This document shows positions 1 through 6,325 of a DNA stretch of 7,799 nucleotides, piece after piece. The DNA is from Deltaproteobacteria bacterium (GTDB lineage Bacteria > Desulfobacterota > Desulfobacteria > Desulfobacterales > ETH-SRB1): assembly GCA_030611115.1 (NCBI GenBank), contig JAUWQK010000063.1, positions 1-7,799 of the forward strand, read 5' to 3'. Under the pieces are notes generated by a model. The model saw only the letters and a program-made list of their open reading frames with translations, was not told the origin of the DNA and did no database searches. Both the position numbers and the translations under genes were made by a program. The first letter of the stretch is position 1; every line of letters begins with the position of its first letter.

Positions 1-179
1 AGAATCAGATGTTTCCGCTAAAGTACGGCAATCGTGCTTTTCTGACTCCTTCAGCCTTCAGTCTAAATAGCTTCAGCCTGACTACGTGAGTAGTTACGAT
101 AAACGAAGTATTAGTGTCAATCTAAAAGTCTTGTCTGAAATCATTATTAAAATGATAAGTATAAACAGTTCGCCATTTC
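1..179. other. Gene-free leader with short CTTCAGCCT repeats
   Basis: I see no coding region here. The word CTTCAGCCT occurs at 49-57 and 71-79, with a partial CTTCAG at 56-61 between them. A small perfect hairpin follows at 81-94: ACTAC, loop GTGA, GTAGT. There is no T-run after it, so it does not look like a terminator. The stretch could be the edge of an interspersed intergenic repeat, but only one copy is visible. Confidence 0.35.
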
Positions 180-207
180 TTGACATGGCATATTCAAAGT
201 GTTAAAT
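180..207 (+). promoter_or_regulatory. Sigma70-like promoter of the tRNA-Pro gene
   Basis: A perfect -35 box TTGACA lies at 180-185. After a 16-base spacer comes TTAAAT at 202-207, which matches four of six bases of the -10 consensus. Transcription would start near 214, only a few bases before the mature tRNA 5' end at 219, which is normal spacing for a bacterial tRNA gene. Confidence 0.65.
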
Positions 208-218
208 ATGAAAAAAAT

Positions 219-292
219 CGGGGCGTGGCGCAGACTGGTAGCGCACTTGAATGGGGTTCAAGGGGTCGGAGGTTCAAATCCTCTCGCCCCGA
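219..292 (+). tRNA. tRNA-Pro, anticodon GGG
   Basis: The full cloverleaf can be folded by eye. The acceptor stem is CGGGGCG (219-225) with CGCCCCG (285-291), followed by discriminator A292. The anticodon stem is CTTGA (246-250) with TCAAG (258-262), around the seven-base loop ATGGGGT. The anticodon GGG is at 253-255 and reads the proline codons CCC and CCU. The T arm has GGAGG, loop TTCAAAT, CCTCT, including one G-U pair. The D arm carries the usual GGTAGCGC. The 3' CCA is not encoded: the next bases are TCA, so a CCA-adding enzyme must finish the end. It is a single-gene unit with its own promoter and terminator. Confidence 0.97.
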
Positions 293-313
293 TCAAGAAA
301 GTTTAATAAATTA

Positions 314-347
314 GGTGGATTAGCCACATAGCTTTTCCGCCTTTTTT
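314..347 (+). terminator. Intrinsic terminator after tRNA-Pro
   Basis: The stem GGTGGA (314-319) pairs with TCCGCC (336-341), including one G-U pair, and an inner AGC/GCT pairing tightens the loop. Six T's follow at 342-347. It lies 22 bases after the tRNA and ends that transcript. It may also slow minus-strand transcription leaving the 369-1157 gene, but on that strand the T-run is poor. Confidence 0.8.
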
Positions 348-368
348 GTTTAATTTTTGCTCTTGAAC

Positions 369-1157
369 TCAAAGGTTCCGTTTAAAGACCTCTTCCTTCA
401 GGTATTGAAAAACTAAAGACCCTTCAAACGGAGCGGCCTCCTTTCCAACTGCAATATTTTGCATAAGTTCTATCTTTTCTTTATCAAGACTTCCAATCTG
501 TTCATCAATAAGTTTAAGGTAGTTATTGGTTGTGCTGTAAATAACAACCGGACCAAACATAACTTCCCCGCTCTCCTTTTTTGTTAAAGAGCCAACAACA
601 ATGTGATTGACAATTTTCATGGCTTTAGGCGGAGGCCTGTAACCAAGTAGTTCGGCAAACATAGAAAGGCATTCGAGCACACCATCTGCATCCCATTTTT
701 CCAAACCATCCAAACCGTCTTTTTCAATTTCCTCAATATCAGATTTATTAAAAGAAAGATCTATCCTTTCTATTAATTCATTTTGAATTGTTTTAAGGGA
801 TCCCTCCTTTTTACTGATAACAACATCTTTATCATTTAATATCTTGATAACATTGCGGATGCTGACCATTTCTTTTACAGTGGGACTTTTGCGCATACCT
901 ACATCTTCAGGCGTGGTCTTATAAATTGCAAGATCGTTATCCAGCACCAGGATTTTATCAATACCATTATCAGCTTCCTTTATATAGAGGTCAAGATCCC
1001 TCTCCCGCCTGAATTTATAAGGACTCATTTCAAGAAGCTCACGCATTGTTTCTTTGTCAATCTTTTTACCACTGTCAAGAGTGCCTATAGAAGCAAAAAC
1101 AACTTTTGACATCTTGTCGATTTTTATCTTTTTTAAAAGATTTTCTTTAAAGGACAT
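369..1157 (-). CDS. Unrecognised soluble protein, 262 aa
   Basis: I do not recognise the family. The product is charged, rich in Lys, Glu and Asp, and has no signal peptide or membrane segment, so it should be cytoplasmic. The N-terminal third (about 1-80) contains predicted strands around KVVFASIG (18-25) and DKILVLDNDLAIY (67-79). A Lys/Glu-rich helical stretch covers about 93-150. The rest looks alpha/beta, with hydrophobic segments near KIVNHIVVGSL (181-191) and VMFGPVVIY (199-207). The start is supported by an AAAGGAGA ribosome binding site about 8 bases upstream of the ATG. The gene runs alone, divergent from citrate synthase. No cofactor or nucleotide-binding motif is apparent. It is almost certainly a real gene, given its length, good ribosome binding site and ordinary composition, but its role is unknown. 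Confidence 0.85.
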   Translation of the reverse strand: MSFKENLLKKIKIDKMSKVVFASIGTLDSGKKIDKETMRELLEMSPYKFRRERDLDLYIKEADNGIDKILVLDNDLAIYKTTPEDVGMRKSPTVKEMVSIRNVIKILNDKDVVISKKEGSLKTIQNELIERIDLSFNKSDIEEIEKDGLDGLEKWDADGVLECLSMFAELLGYRPPPKAMKIVNHIVVGSLTKKESGEVMFGPVVIYSTTNNYLKLIDEQIGSLDKEKIELMQNIAVGKEAAPFEGSLVFQYLKEEVFKRNL

Positions 1158-1399
1158 AATGCTTCTCCTTTAACCCAAGTTGAATCAAGCTAAAATTCAC
1201 CCATATCCTATGGTGCTGAATTAATTAGGCATAAAATAGAAAATTTCTATACTATGAACATACTTTATTAAATATTCATTATAGTATTCAGGGCACTTAT
1301 TCTATTATAGTATTTCAGGTTACTTGACTGCAATATTTATTTATAGTACTTTAACTTTTTTAAATTTTTAAAAGGCAAAGTTGTAAAGGACATAATAAT
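1158..1399. promoter_or_regulatory. Divergent AT-rich control region upstream of gltA
   Basis: This 242-base gap must hold the promoters of both flanking genes. It contains a palindrome at 1236-1250 with perfect 7-base arms, ATAGAAA and TTTCTAT, around one central A. The word TTATAGTA occurs three times, at 1279-1286, 1305-1312 and 1341-1348. The first two copies sit in longer near-repeats (1278-1292 and 1304-1319, one base different in length). A TTGACT at 1324-1329 is a possible -35 box for gltA, but no good -10 box lies at the right distance. The gltA ribosome binding site is AAAGGA at 1385-1390. The motifs resemble operator sites; no regulator can be named. Confidence 0.4.
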
Positions 1400-2686
1400 A
1401 TGGCCGAAGAATATGTAGAGCTTATATATCAAGGAAAAACATATAAATTTCCTGTTATCGTTGGCACAGAAGGTGAAAAGGCTTTCGATATTTCAAATCT
1501 TCGCCAGAGCACTGGTTTGGTTACAATGGATCCCGGCTTTGCAAACACAGGTAGCTGCTGCAGTTCCATTACATATATGAATGGTGAAAAGGGAATTCTG
1601 AAATATCGCGGTATCCCTATTGAACAACTTGCCAAACACTCAAGTTTTAAAGAAACAGCATATCTTTTGATAAATAATGCTCTGCCGACCAGAAAGGAAC
1701 TCAACCGTTTTTCAGTATTGCTGAATGACCAGTCCCTTGTGCATGAGGACATGCAGACCTTTTTTCAGAATTTTCCAAGGGGTTCTCATCCAATGGGCAT
1801 ATTGTCATCAATGGTTAATGCATTAAGAGGCTTTTATCCGGAACTCCAGACTTTAGAAGAAGAGATTAACATAACGGTCACAAGGCTCCTGTCCAAGATA
1901 AGAACTTTAGCCGCCATGTCTTATAAAATATCCAGAGGGTATAAGGTTATTTATCCCAGACCGGATCTTTCTTATTGTGCGAATTTCCTTAACATGATGT
2001 TTGATAATGTTGTCAAACCCTATCATATAGACAAAGATGTAGTTCGAGCTTTAAATGTTTTCTTGATTCTGCACGCTGATCATGAACAGAACTGCTCTAC
2101 TTCTGCTGTAAGGATGGTTGGCAGCGGAAGAGTAAATCTTTATGCTGCAATTTCTGCCGGAATCGCAGCGCTATGGGGACCGCTGCATGGCGGTGCTAAT
2201 CAGGCAGTTATCGAAATGCTTTCAGAAATTGTCGAAAGCGGCGATAGTATAAAAACAATAATTGAAAAAGCAAAAGACAAAAATGATCCATACAGGCTGA
2301 TGGGCTTTGGGCACAGGGTTTACAAGACATATGATCCACGGGCCAAAATAATGAAAGAGATGTGTGACAAGATTCTTGCAAAGCTCAATATTCACGATCC
2401 CTTACTTGATATTGCAAAAGAGCTTGAAGAGGTTGCTTTAACTGATGACTATTTTATAGAACGCAATCTTTATCCAAACGTAGATTTCTACAGCGGCATA
2501 GTTTTGCGTGCCATTGGAATCCCAACAAACATGTTTACAGTTATGTTCGCAATCGGCAGGCTGCCGGGCTGGATAGCCCAGTGGCAAGAAAGTATGGATG
2601 AACCTAACTGGAGACTCCAAAGGCCCCGACAGATATTCGTGGGGCCAACCGAAAAAAAATACATACCTATTGATGAGAGGGAGTGA
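1400..2686 (+). CDS. gltA: Citrate synthase (type II, GltA-like)
   Basis: Condenses acetyl-CoA with oxaloacetate to form citrate, the entry step of the citric acid cycle, in the cytoplasm. The 428 aa match the usual length of the hexameric Gram-negative enzyme, and the numbering is almost that of E. coli GltA. The substrate-binding histidines lie in HADHE (225-229). The catalytic residues are His263 in GPLHGGAN, His305 in MGFGHRVYK and Asp362 in PNVDFYSG. An N-terminal domain of about 45 residues precedes the core, as in GltA, and the conserved RPRQ(I/L)-type motif is near the C terminus (408-412). AAAGGA lies nine bases before the ATG. The gene appears monocistronic: upstream is a divergent gene, and downstream a convergent gene overlaps its last 20 bases. 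A 2-methylcitrate synthase is less likely given the GltA-type N-terminal domain. Confidence 0.97.
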   Translation: MAEEYVELIYQGKTYKFPVIVGTEGEKAFDISNLRQSTGLVTMDPGFANTGSCCSSITYMNGEKGILKYRGIPIEQLAKHSSFKETAYLLINNALPTRKELNRFSVLLNDQSLVHEDMQTFFQNFPRGSHPMGILSSMVNALRGFYPELQTLEEEINITVTRLLSKIRTLAAMSYKISRGYKVIYPRPDLSYCANFLNMMFDNVVKPYHIDKDVVRALNVFLILHADHEQNCSTSAVRMVGSGRVNLYAAISAGIAALWGPLHGGANQAVIEMLSEIVESGDSIKTIIEKAKDKNDPYRLMGFGHRVYKTYDPRAKIMKEMCDKILAKLNIHDPLLDIAKELEEVALTDDYFIERNLYPNVDFYSGIVLRAIGIPTNMFTVMFAIGRLPGWIAQWQESMDEPNWRLQRPRQIFVGPTEKKYIPIDERE

Positions 2687-3653
2687 TTGTAGCCTCTTCA
2701 ATAAGCACACCAAAAGCGCAGCTCATTCCAAAATCTTTGTCTATTCCTAAAGTTCCTTTGACTATAACTTCTTCACCTATTTTTGCGGTTTCAAGGGTGC
2801 TCACCGCAATATCATTATTTCCTATTTCAGCGCTGCCGGTTCCATCCTGAAGATGAATCCAGTTCTTTCCCATAATCTGAGGCATAAATTTTACAACTAT
2901 CGCACGAACTGTAATTGTTTTCTGAGACAGCTCTTCCTTTTTGGAATAAATTTCCTCTATTGTATAAGCATCCTCTCCAACAGCCTTGCTGACTTTTATA
3001 TCCTCAGGTATCGCCTTGGATTTTTTTGTGCTATCCCCCATAGCAGGCATAGTACCATGGGGCATAACGGTTTGAGGCATAGTACCATGAGGAGGCATGG
3101 CGGCTTGAGGCATAGTGCCGTGAGGAGGCATGGCGGCTTGGGGGGGCGTAGCGGCTTGGGTCATCATAGCTGGAGGCATTTTGCCGGGCATCATGCCTGA
3201 AGGCATTTCAGAAACAATTTCACCTCCCGACTCCTTAAAAGGATGTCCTTCTGAAGGAACGGCAAACAATATGAGATCAAAAGTTTTTTCAAGAGTTTTA
3301 CTGTGAAAATCTTTCATAACCGCAATATCGCTAATAGCTATTTCATCTCCGGTCTTGACCGGTGTTTTTGGAATGGCAGCCCATACCTTGCCGGTTTTAT
3401 CTTCGAGCAACAAATAAGTATAGTTTGTAACATCTTTAAACTCAATGATTGTGGCGCTCAAAACAGGGTTCTGAACATTCAAGGTCTTGTAATTTTCTTT
3501 AATATCTAAAATTGTAACATTTCCTGCAACGGAAATCTCTTCGACTTCCTGCAATGCTGTTGTTTTATTCTTATCTTCGCACCCAAGAATAAAAACAAAC
3601 AATCCTAATATACAGAGAGTAATGTTCAATATCCTTTTGTAGTTCAAAATCAT
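2667..3653 (-). CDS. Lipoprotein with two OB-fold (NrfJ-like) domains and a Met/His/Pro repeat linker
   Basis: An exported lipoprotein of 328 aa: the N terminus is a hydrophobic signal ending in the lipobox ILGC, giving acylated Cys25. Residues about 40-132 form an OB-fold domain like the periplasmic NrfJ-type family, with KVWAAIPK (89-96) and the characteristic FHSKTLEKTFDLILF (116-130). Residues about 228-323 form a second OB domain with GKNWIHLQDGTG (262-273) and DKDFG (305-309). Between them, 150-205 is low complexity with 13 Met, three His and many Pro, built on 11-residue units starting MPPHGTMPQ. An AAAGGAA site lies seven bases before the ATG. The annotated role of such OB domains is nucleic-acid or ligand binding, but in the periplasm the true ligand is unknown. 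The Met/His linker could bind copper or another soft metal; that is my inference. The 3' end overlaps gltA in the opposite direction by 20 bases. Confidence 0.88.
   Translation of the reverse strand: MILNYKRILNITLCILGLFVFILGCEDKNKTTALQEVEEISVAGNVTILDIKENYKTLNVQNPVLSATIIEFKDVTNYTYLLLEDKTGKVWAAIPKTPVKTGDEIAISDIAVMKDFHSKTLEKTFDLILFAVPSEGHPFKESGGEIVSEMPSGMMPGKMPPAMMTQAATPPQAAMPPHGTMPQAAMPPHGTMPQTVMPHGTMPAMGDSTKKSKAIPEDIKVSKAVGEDAYTIEEIYSKKEELSQKTITVRAIVVKFMPQIMGKNWIHLQDGTGSAEIGNNDIAVSTLETAKIGEEVIVKGTLGIDKDFGMSCAFGVLIEEATITPSHQ
3046..3141 (-). repeat. Tandem 33-base coding repeat (Met-Pro-His-Gly linker)
   Basis: Two adjacent 33-base units, 3076-3108 and 3109-3141, differ at only three positions. 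A third, 30-base unit at 3046-3075 is more diverged. Each encodes an 11- or 10-residue Met/Pro/His/Gly unit in the linker of the OB-fold lipoprotein (residues 175-205). The unit length is a multiple of three, so gain or loss of a copy keeps the reading frame. Confidence 0.85.
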
Positions 3654-3686
3654 AATAATTTCCTTTCTTGATAAGAAATTGACTAA

Positions 3687-3692
3687 ATTATA
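3687..3692 (-). promoter_or_regulatory. -10 box for the OB-fold lipoprotein gene
   Basis: A perfect TATAAT on the minus strand lies at 3692-3687, giving a start site near 3680 and a leader of about 27 bases before the ATG at 3653. I find no good -35 box 16-18 bases further upstream, so the promoter may be weak or need an activator. Confidence 0.4.
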
Positions 3693-3747
3693 CCTACTTA
3701 AATACGATGTTTAGTATTAAGACGATAAAAATCTCGTTGTCAAATGA

Positions 3748-3767
3748 TATTTTGCTATATTTTGCTA
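3748..3767. repeat. Perfect 10-base tandem repeat next to a promoter
   Basis: TATTTTGCTA occurs twice with no gap, at 3748-3757 and 3758-3767. It ends four bases before the -35 box at 3772. Two copies one helical turn apart, just upstream of a -35 box, is a typical layout for a class II activator site, but no protein can be assigned. Confidence 0.5.
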
Positions 3768-3771
3768 TTCA

Positions 3772-3800
3772 TTGACACAGAATTATTTTTCTTTTATACT
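3772..3800 (+). promoter_or_regulatory. Consensus sigma70 promoter of the FlgT_N-like/CsgG-like operon
   Basis: TTGACA at 3772-3777 is followed after exactly 17 bases by TATACT at 3795-3800, five of six bases of the -10 consensus. Transcription should start near 3807, about 31 bases before the ATG at 3838. The -35 box coincides with a possible TTG start codon of the same reading frame, so translation cannot begin there on this transcript. Confidence 0.8.
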
Positions 3801-3837
3801 TTTTATAAACTTTTATTGTCACTTCATAGGCTATTCC

Positions 3838-5070
3838 ATGATTTCTTACAGACTTATCGGGTTTTCCATTGTCTTGCTGGTGCTCTGCTGTTCCATCAAT
3901 ACATTGCATGCCGAGGTATCAGCATCCGAAGTTCAGACCGTTACTGTCTGGGGTGAATCAGCATCCACCAATGACCCGGCACAGGATAAACGGCTTGCTA
4001 TAGCTCACGCACGGCGCAAGGCTCTGGAGCAGGTTGTAGGCTCATATGTTACTTCCAGCACACTTGTTCGCAATTTTCAGGTTGTGGAAGACCGAATTTA
4101 CTCAAAAGCAACCGGTTTCATAAACAGTTACAGAATTCTTCAGGAAAATCGAGGAGAGATTCAGAGCGTCCGGATTGAGGCCATGGTCAGCCTGGTTCCT
4201 GTCGCAGAAATCCTTCGAGCTTCCGGCTTGCTGCGAAAATGGCGTGTCGGAACACTCATGGCACCGGACCAGCAAAATCTCAACTCAATACTGCGCTTCT
4301 ATTCAAAGCTCCGGATAATGGAGGTTGCCGGCAGTATTGAGAGCGAAATCGGAAAGAAGCTGATACAGGCTGGATTCAAAACTGTAGATCCCCGGCATCT
4401 GGAAAAGCTTCGAAAAGAATTTAATAAATCTAATATAATTTCAGGCACTTCATTTCAAGGTATTGATTTACTGATCACCGGCACAATTTCACTGGCCGCC
4501 CGTTCCTCTGTTGGCCCTATGCATCAGGCAATTTGCCAGATACATTGCAAAGTACTTCGCGTAGATACCGGAGAAATAGTGTATCAGGATATTGTGGGAA
4601 ATACATTTGACGGTGTTAACCTTCTTGTAAATCGCGATATAGCTTTTAAATATGCGGGCACTCTGGGTAACGGTATTCTTTCGGATGGAACTCCTGATTT
4701 GCGAGCCTTTGGAATAAGCGATTCAGCAGCTCTGCAAAAAGCCATTCGTCTATCCTCAGTAATGGCTTCTGATATTGTAGTATCGCAAATTACACGGATT
4801 CCTGCGGCAGCAAGCAGCAGAATAGCTCTGGAAATTCACGGTTTGGAATTCTCTCAGTTAATGGAACTGGAAGAATATTTAAAAACCTTAGAAGGAGTTG
4901 CCAATGTGAATATTGAAGAATTTGCCGATGGAATACAAAATATGGAAATCGAATATGATGGTGACGCCATTATGCTCGCCCGCAGTCTCAACAAATCGAA
5001 CTTATGCAAAAACATGGGGTTAAAAGTAAAAAACATTACAAAAAACAAGGTTATCCTAAAAATAAAATAG
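3838..5070 (+). CDS. Exported FlgT_N-domain-like protein, 410 aa
   Basis: Residues 1-25 form a signal peptide (hydrophobic core IVLLVL, cleavage likely after LHA), so the protein acts in the periplasm or at the outer membrane. Residues about 32-125 resemble the N-terminal domain of flagellar assembly protein FlgT: AIAHARRKALEQVVGSYV, then STLVRNFQVVEDRIYSKATG and the INSYRIL strand. Residues about 150-260 look like a CsgG/TolB-N-type alpha/beta domain (GKKLIQAGF, then DLLITGTISL). The C-terminal 85 residues suggest a beta-alpha-beta-beta-alpha-beta domain around LEIHGLEF (331-338). The frame is open back to a TTG at 3772, but that lies in the -35 box; starting at ATG 3838 gives a clean signal peptide. 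Its ribosome binding site is weak (ATAGG). It is followed after 11 bases by the CsgG-like gene, almost certainly one operon. The exact role is unknown. Confidence 0.85.
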   Translation: MISYRLIGFSIVLLVLCCSINTLHAEVSASEVQTVTVWGESASTNDPAQDKRLAIAHARRKALEQVVGSYVTSSTLVRNFQVVEDRIYSKATGFINSYRILQENRGEIQSVRIEAMVSLVPVAEILRASGLLRKWRVGTLMAPDQQNLNSILRFYSKLRIMEVAGSIESEIGKKLIQAGFKTVDPRHLEKLRKEFNKSNIISGTSFQGIDLLITGTISLAARSSVGPMHQAICQIHCKVLRVDTGEIVYQDIVGNTFDGVNLLVNRDIAFKYAGTLGNGILSDGTPDLRAFGISDSAALQKAIRLSSVMASDIVVSQITRIPAAASSRIALEIHGLEFSQLMELEEYLKTLEGVANVNIEEFADGIQNMEIEYDGDAIMLARSLNKSNLCKNMGLKVKNITKNKVILKIK

Positions 5071-5081
5071 GAGAAAATCGC

Positions 5082-5963
5082 ATGTATCGATTAAAACTAA
5101 CTGGAATTCTTTCATGTGTTATGGTTCTTATGTTTCTTACAACCGCATGGGCTAAAGATCGCGTAGCGATTATGGATTTTGAAAATAAATCTCAGCACGG
5201 TGGATGGCGTCTCGGACAAGGAGCTTCAGACATGCTGACAACTGAGCTGGTAAAAGCAGGCAAGTTTGATGTTATGGAAAGAGACAGGCTTGCTGCCATA
5301 ATAAAAGAACAAAACCTTGGTGCATCCGGCAGGATAGATCCGTCAACCGCTGCAAGAATAGGCAAAATAATAGGTGTCGAATATATTATAACCGGAGCAA
5401 TTACCGAATATGGACAAAGTCAAGCCGGCGGCGGCAGCAAAGACATCCAAGTCGGCAAAATAGGCTACCACGCCACTGTTGATATACGCATGATTAATGC
5501 CGCTACCGGACAAATCGTTTTCGCAGACAGCTCCAGCCACAGCGGTTCCTCATATAATGTAAGAGTCTTTGGCTTTGGCGGCGGAGAAAGTTTCAACGAA
5601 AAAAAAGCCACCGAAGTTATGAGGGCGGCAATTAAGAATCTTGCAGCAAAAATCACTTCCGTTCCCATAAAATCCGGCGGGGGCAAAAGCACTGCGGGAT
5701 CGAGTGGTTCTAAAACTCTTGTTGCTGATGTGGATGGGAATATAATTATGCTTAACAAGGGGAAAAATGCCGGCTTTAAAACAGGACAAGAGGTGACAAT
5801 CTCTCGTAAAGGAAAAGTAATCAAAGATCCACAAACAGGTAAAGTTTTGAAGATAAGGTACAAAAAAATTGGCGCTATCAAGCTGACAGAAGTTGAAGAT
5901 TCTTATGCTGAAGGTGAAATAATAAGCGGATCGGGATTTAATGTGGGAGATATTGTCAGATAG
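5082..5963 (+). CDS. CsgG-family exported protein with FlgT_C-like tail, 293 aa
   Basis: Residues 1-24 form a signal peptide with a probable AWA cleavage site. Unlike CsgG there is no good lipobox (Cys12 lies too early, with Leu at -2), so this seems to be a soluble periplasmic or unacylated protein. Residues about 26-196 are a CsgG domain: RVAIMDFEN (27-35), then TTELVKAGKFDVMERDRLA (53-71), and GVEYIITGAITEY (98-110), with a membrane-hairpin-like Gly/Ser stretch near 150-170. A Gly/Ser linker (199-210) leads to residues about 211-293, which resemble the FlgT C-terminal domain (NKGKNAGFKTGQEVTISRKG, KDPQTGKVL). The frame is open from 5004, but ATG 5082 has AGGAGA at 5069-5074, overlapping the stop of the previous gene, which points to translational coupling. 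CsgG forms the curli secretion pore; no other curli genes are here, so a curli role is not supported. Confidence 0.88.
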   Translation: MYRLKLTGILSCVMVLMFLTTAWAKDRVAIMDFENKSQHGGWRLGQGASDMLTTELVKAGKFDVMERDRLAAIIKEQNLGASGRIDPSTAARIGKIIGVEYIITGAITEYGQSQAGGGSKDIQVGKIGYHATVDIRMINAATGQIVFADSSSHSGSSYNVRVFGFGGGESFNEKKATEVMRAAIKNLAAKITSVPIKSGGGKSTAGSSGSKTLVADVDGNIIMLNKGKNAGFKTGQEVTISRKGKVIKDPQTGKVLKIRYKKIGAIKLTEVEDSYAEGEIISGSGFNVGDIVR

Positions 5964-5988
5964 CCAGAAGGGCGCTAATTTAAAGTGA

Positions 5989-6005
5989 TGTGGCGAACCG
6001 CCACA
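5989..6005. other. Hairpin between convergent genes
   Basis: TGTGGCG (5989-5995) pairs perfectly with CGCCACA (5999-6005) around a three-base loop. It lies midway between the ends of the CsgG-like and FmdB-like genes. Neither strand has a proper T-run after it, so it may stabilise mRNA 3' ends or act as a weak bidirectional terminator. Confidence 0.5.
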
Positions 6006-6020
6006 GATATACTAAGTTGC

Positions 6021-6215
6021 TCAGGAAAAACCTCTTGAAGGACTGGGAGCACAACCGCCGCCACCTGAAGAATTAATATGGCATGTAGAGCTAATTAGCC
6101 TCTTTACTCTTATATCATCGCATTTGGGGCATTCAATACCCTCGTTATCACTTGTGAAAACCAGTTTCTCGAAAATGTGGTTACAGTTCTCACATTTATA
6201 TTCATATATAGGCAT
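6021..6215 (-). CDS. FmdB-family zinc ribbon protein, 64 aa
   Basis: A small cytoplasmic protein of the FmdB type. It opens with the family signature MPIYEYKCENCNHIFE and supplies two Cys pairs, C8/C11 and C29/C32 (CPKC), to hold one zinc ion. The family name comes from a putative regulator of formamidase, but most members have no known function. The C-terminal tail, with two further Cys (45, 55) and a GGGG stretch, is like many short relatives and probably disordered. An excellent GGAGGT ribosome binding site (6221-6226) lies five bases before the ATG. It is transcribed alone from a promoter at 6257-6285 and converges on the CsgG-like gene. Confidence 0.92.
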   Translation of the reverse strand: MPIYEYKCENCNHIFEKLVFTSDNEGIECPKCDDIRVKRLISSTCHINSSGGGGCAPSPSRGFS

Positions 6216-6256
6216 AAAAAACCTCCTCTTTATTAGAACCGCTTAACCCTCATTTG

Positions 6257-6285
6257 AAAATATTATCTAATATATAATATGTCAA
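6257..6285 (-). promoter_or_regulatory. Promoter of the FmdB-like gene
   Basis: On the minus strand TTGACA (6285-6280) is followed after 17 bases by TATTTT (6262-6257), four of six bases of the -10 consensus. The start site would be near 6250, with a leader of about 35 bases. The surrounding 6252-6310 is extremely AT-rich. Confidence 0.6.
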
Positions 6286-6325
6286 TGTCTAATGAATTAA
6301 TAAATATATAGTAACTACTCCATTT

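Noticed and set aside
3046..3141. CRISPR array
   Set aside because: The repeats are contiguous, lack spacers and are in frame within a coding region.
2853..3200. A 115-codon plus-strand frame rich in His, Arg and Gly
   Set aside because: It is the antisense reading of the repeat linker of the OB-fold lipoprotein.
3772..3837. A 22-codon N-terminal extension of the FlgT_N-like protein starting at TTG 3772
   Set aside because: The TTG is part of the -35 box of a near-consensus promoter, and the extension would bury the signal peptide.
5004..5081. A start for the CsgG-like gene inside the upstream gene
   Set aside because: ATG 5082 has a strong AGGAGA site and gives a proper signal peptide; the 26-codon extension is Lys-rich and would block export.
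5465..5881. A 138-codon open frame on the minus strand
   Set aside because: It lies wholly opposite the CsgG-like gene, has no plausible start signal and no recognisable domain; it is a shadow.
5082..5963. Annotation as csgG of a curli system
   Set aside because: No lipobox, an extra FlgT_C-like domain, and no csgA, csgB, csgE or csgF candidate nearby.
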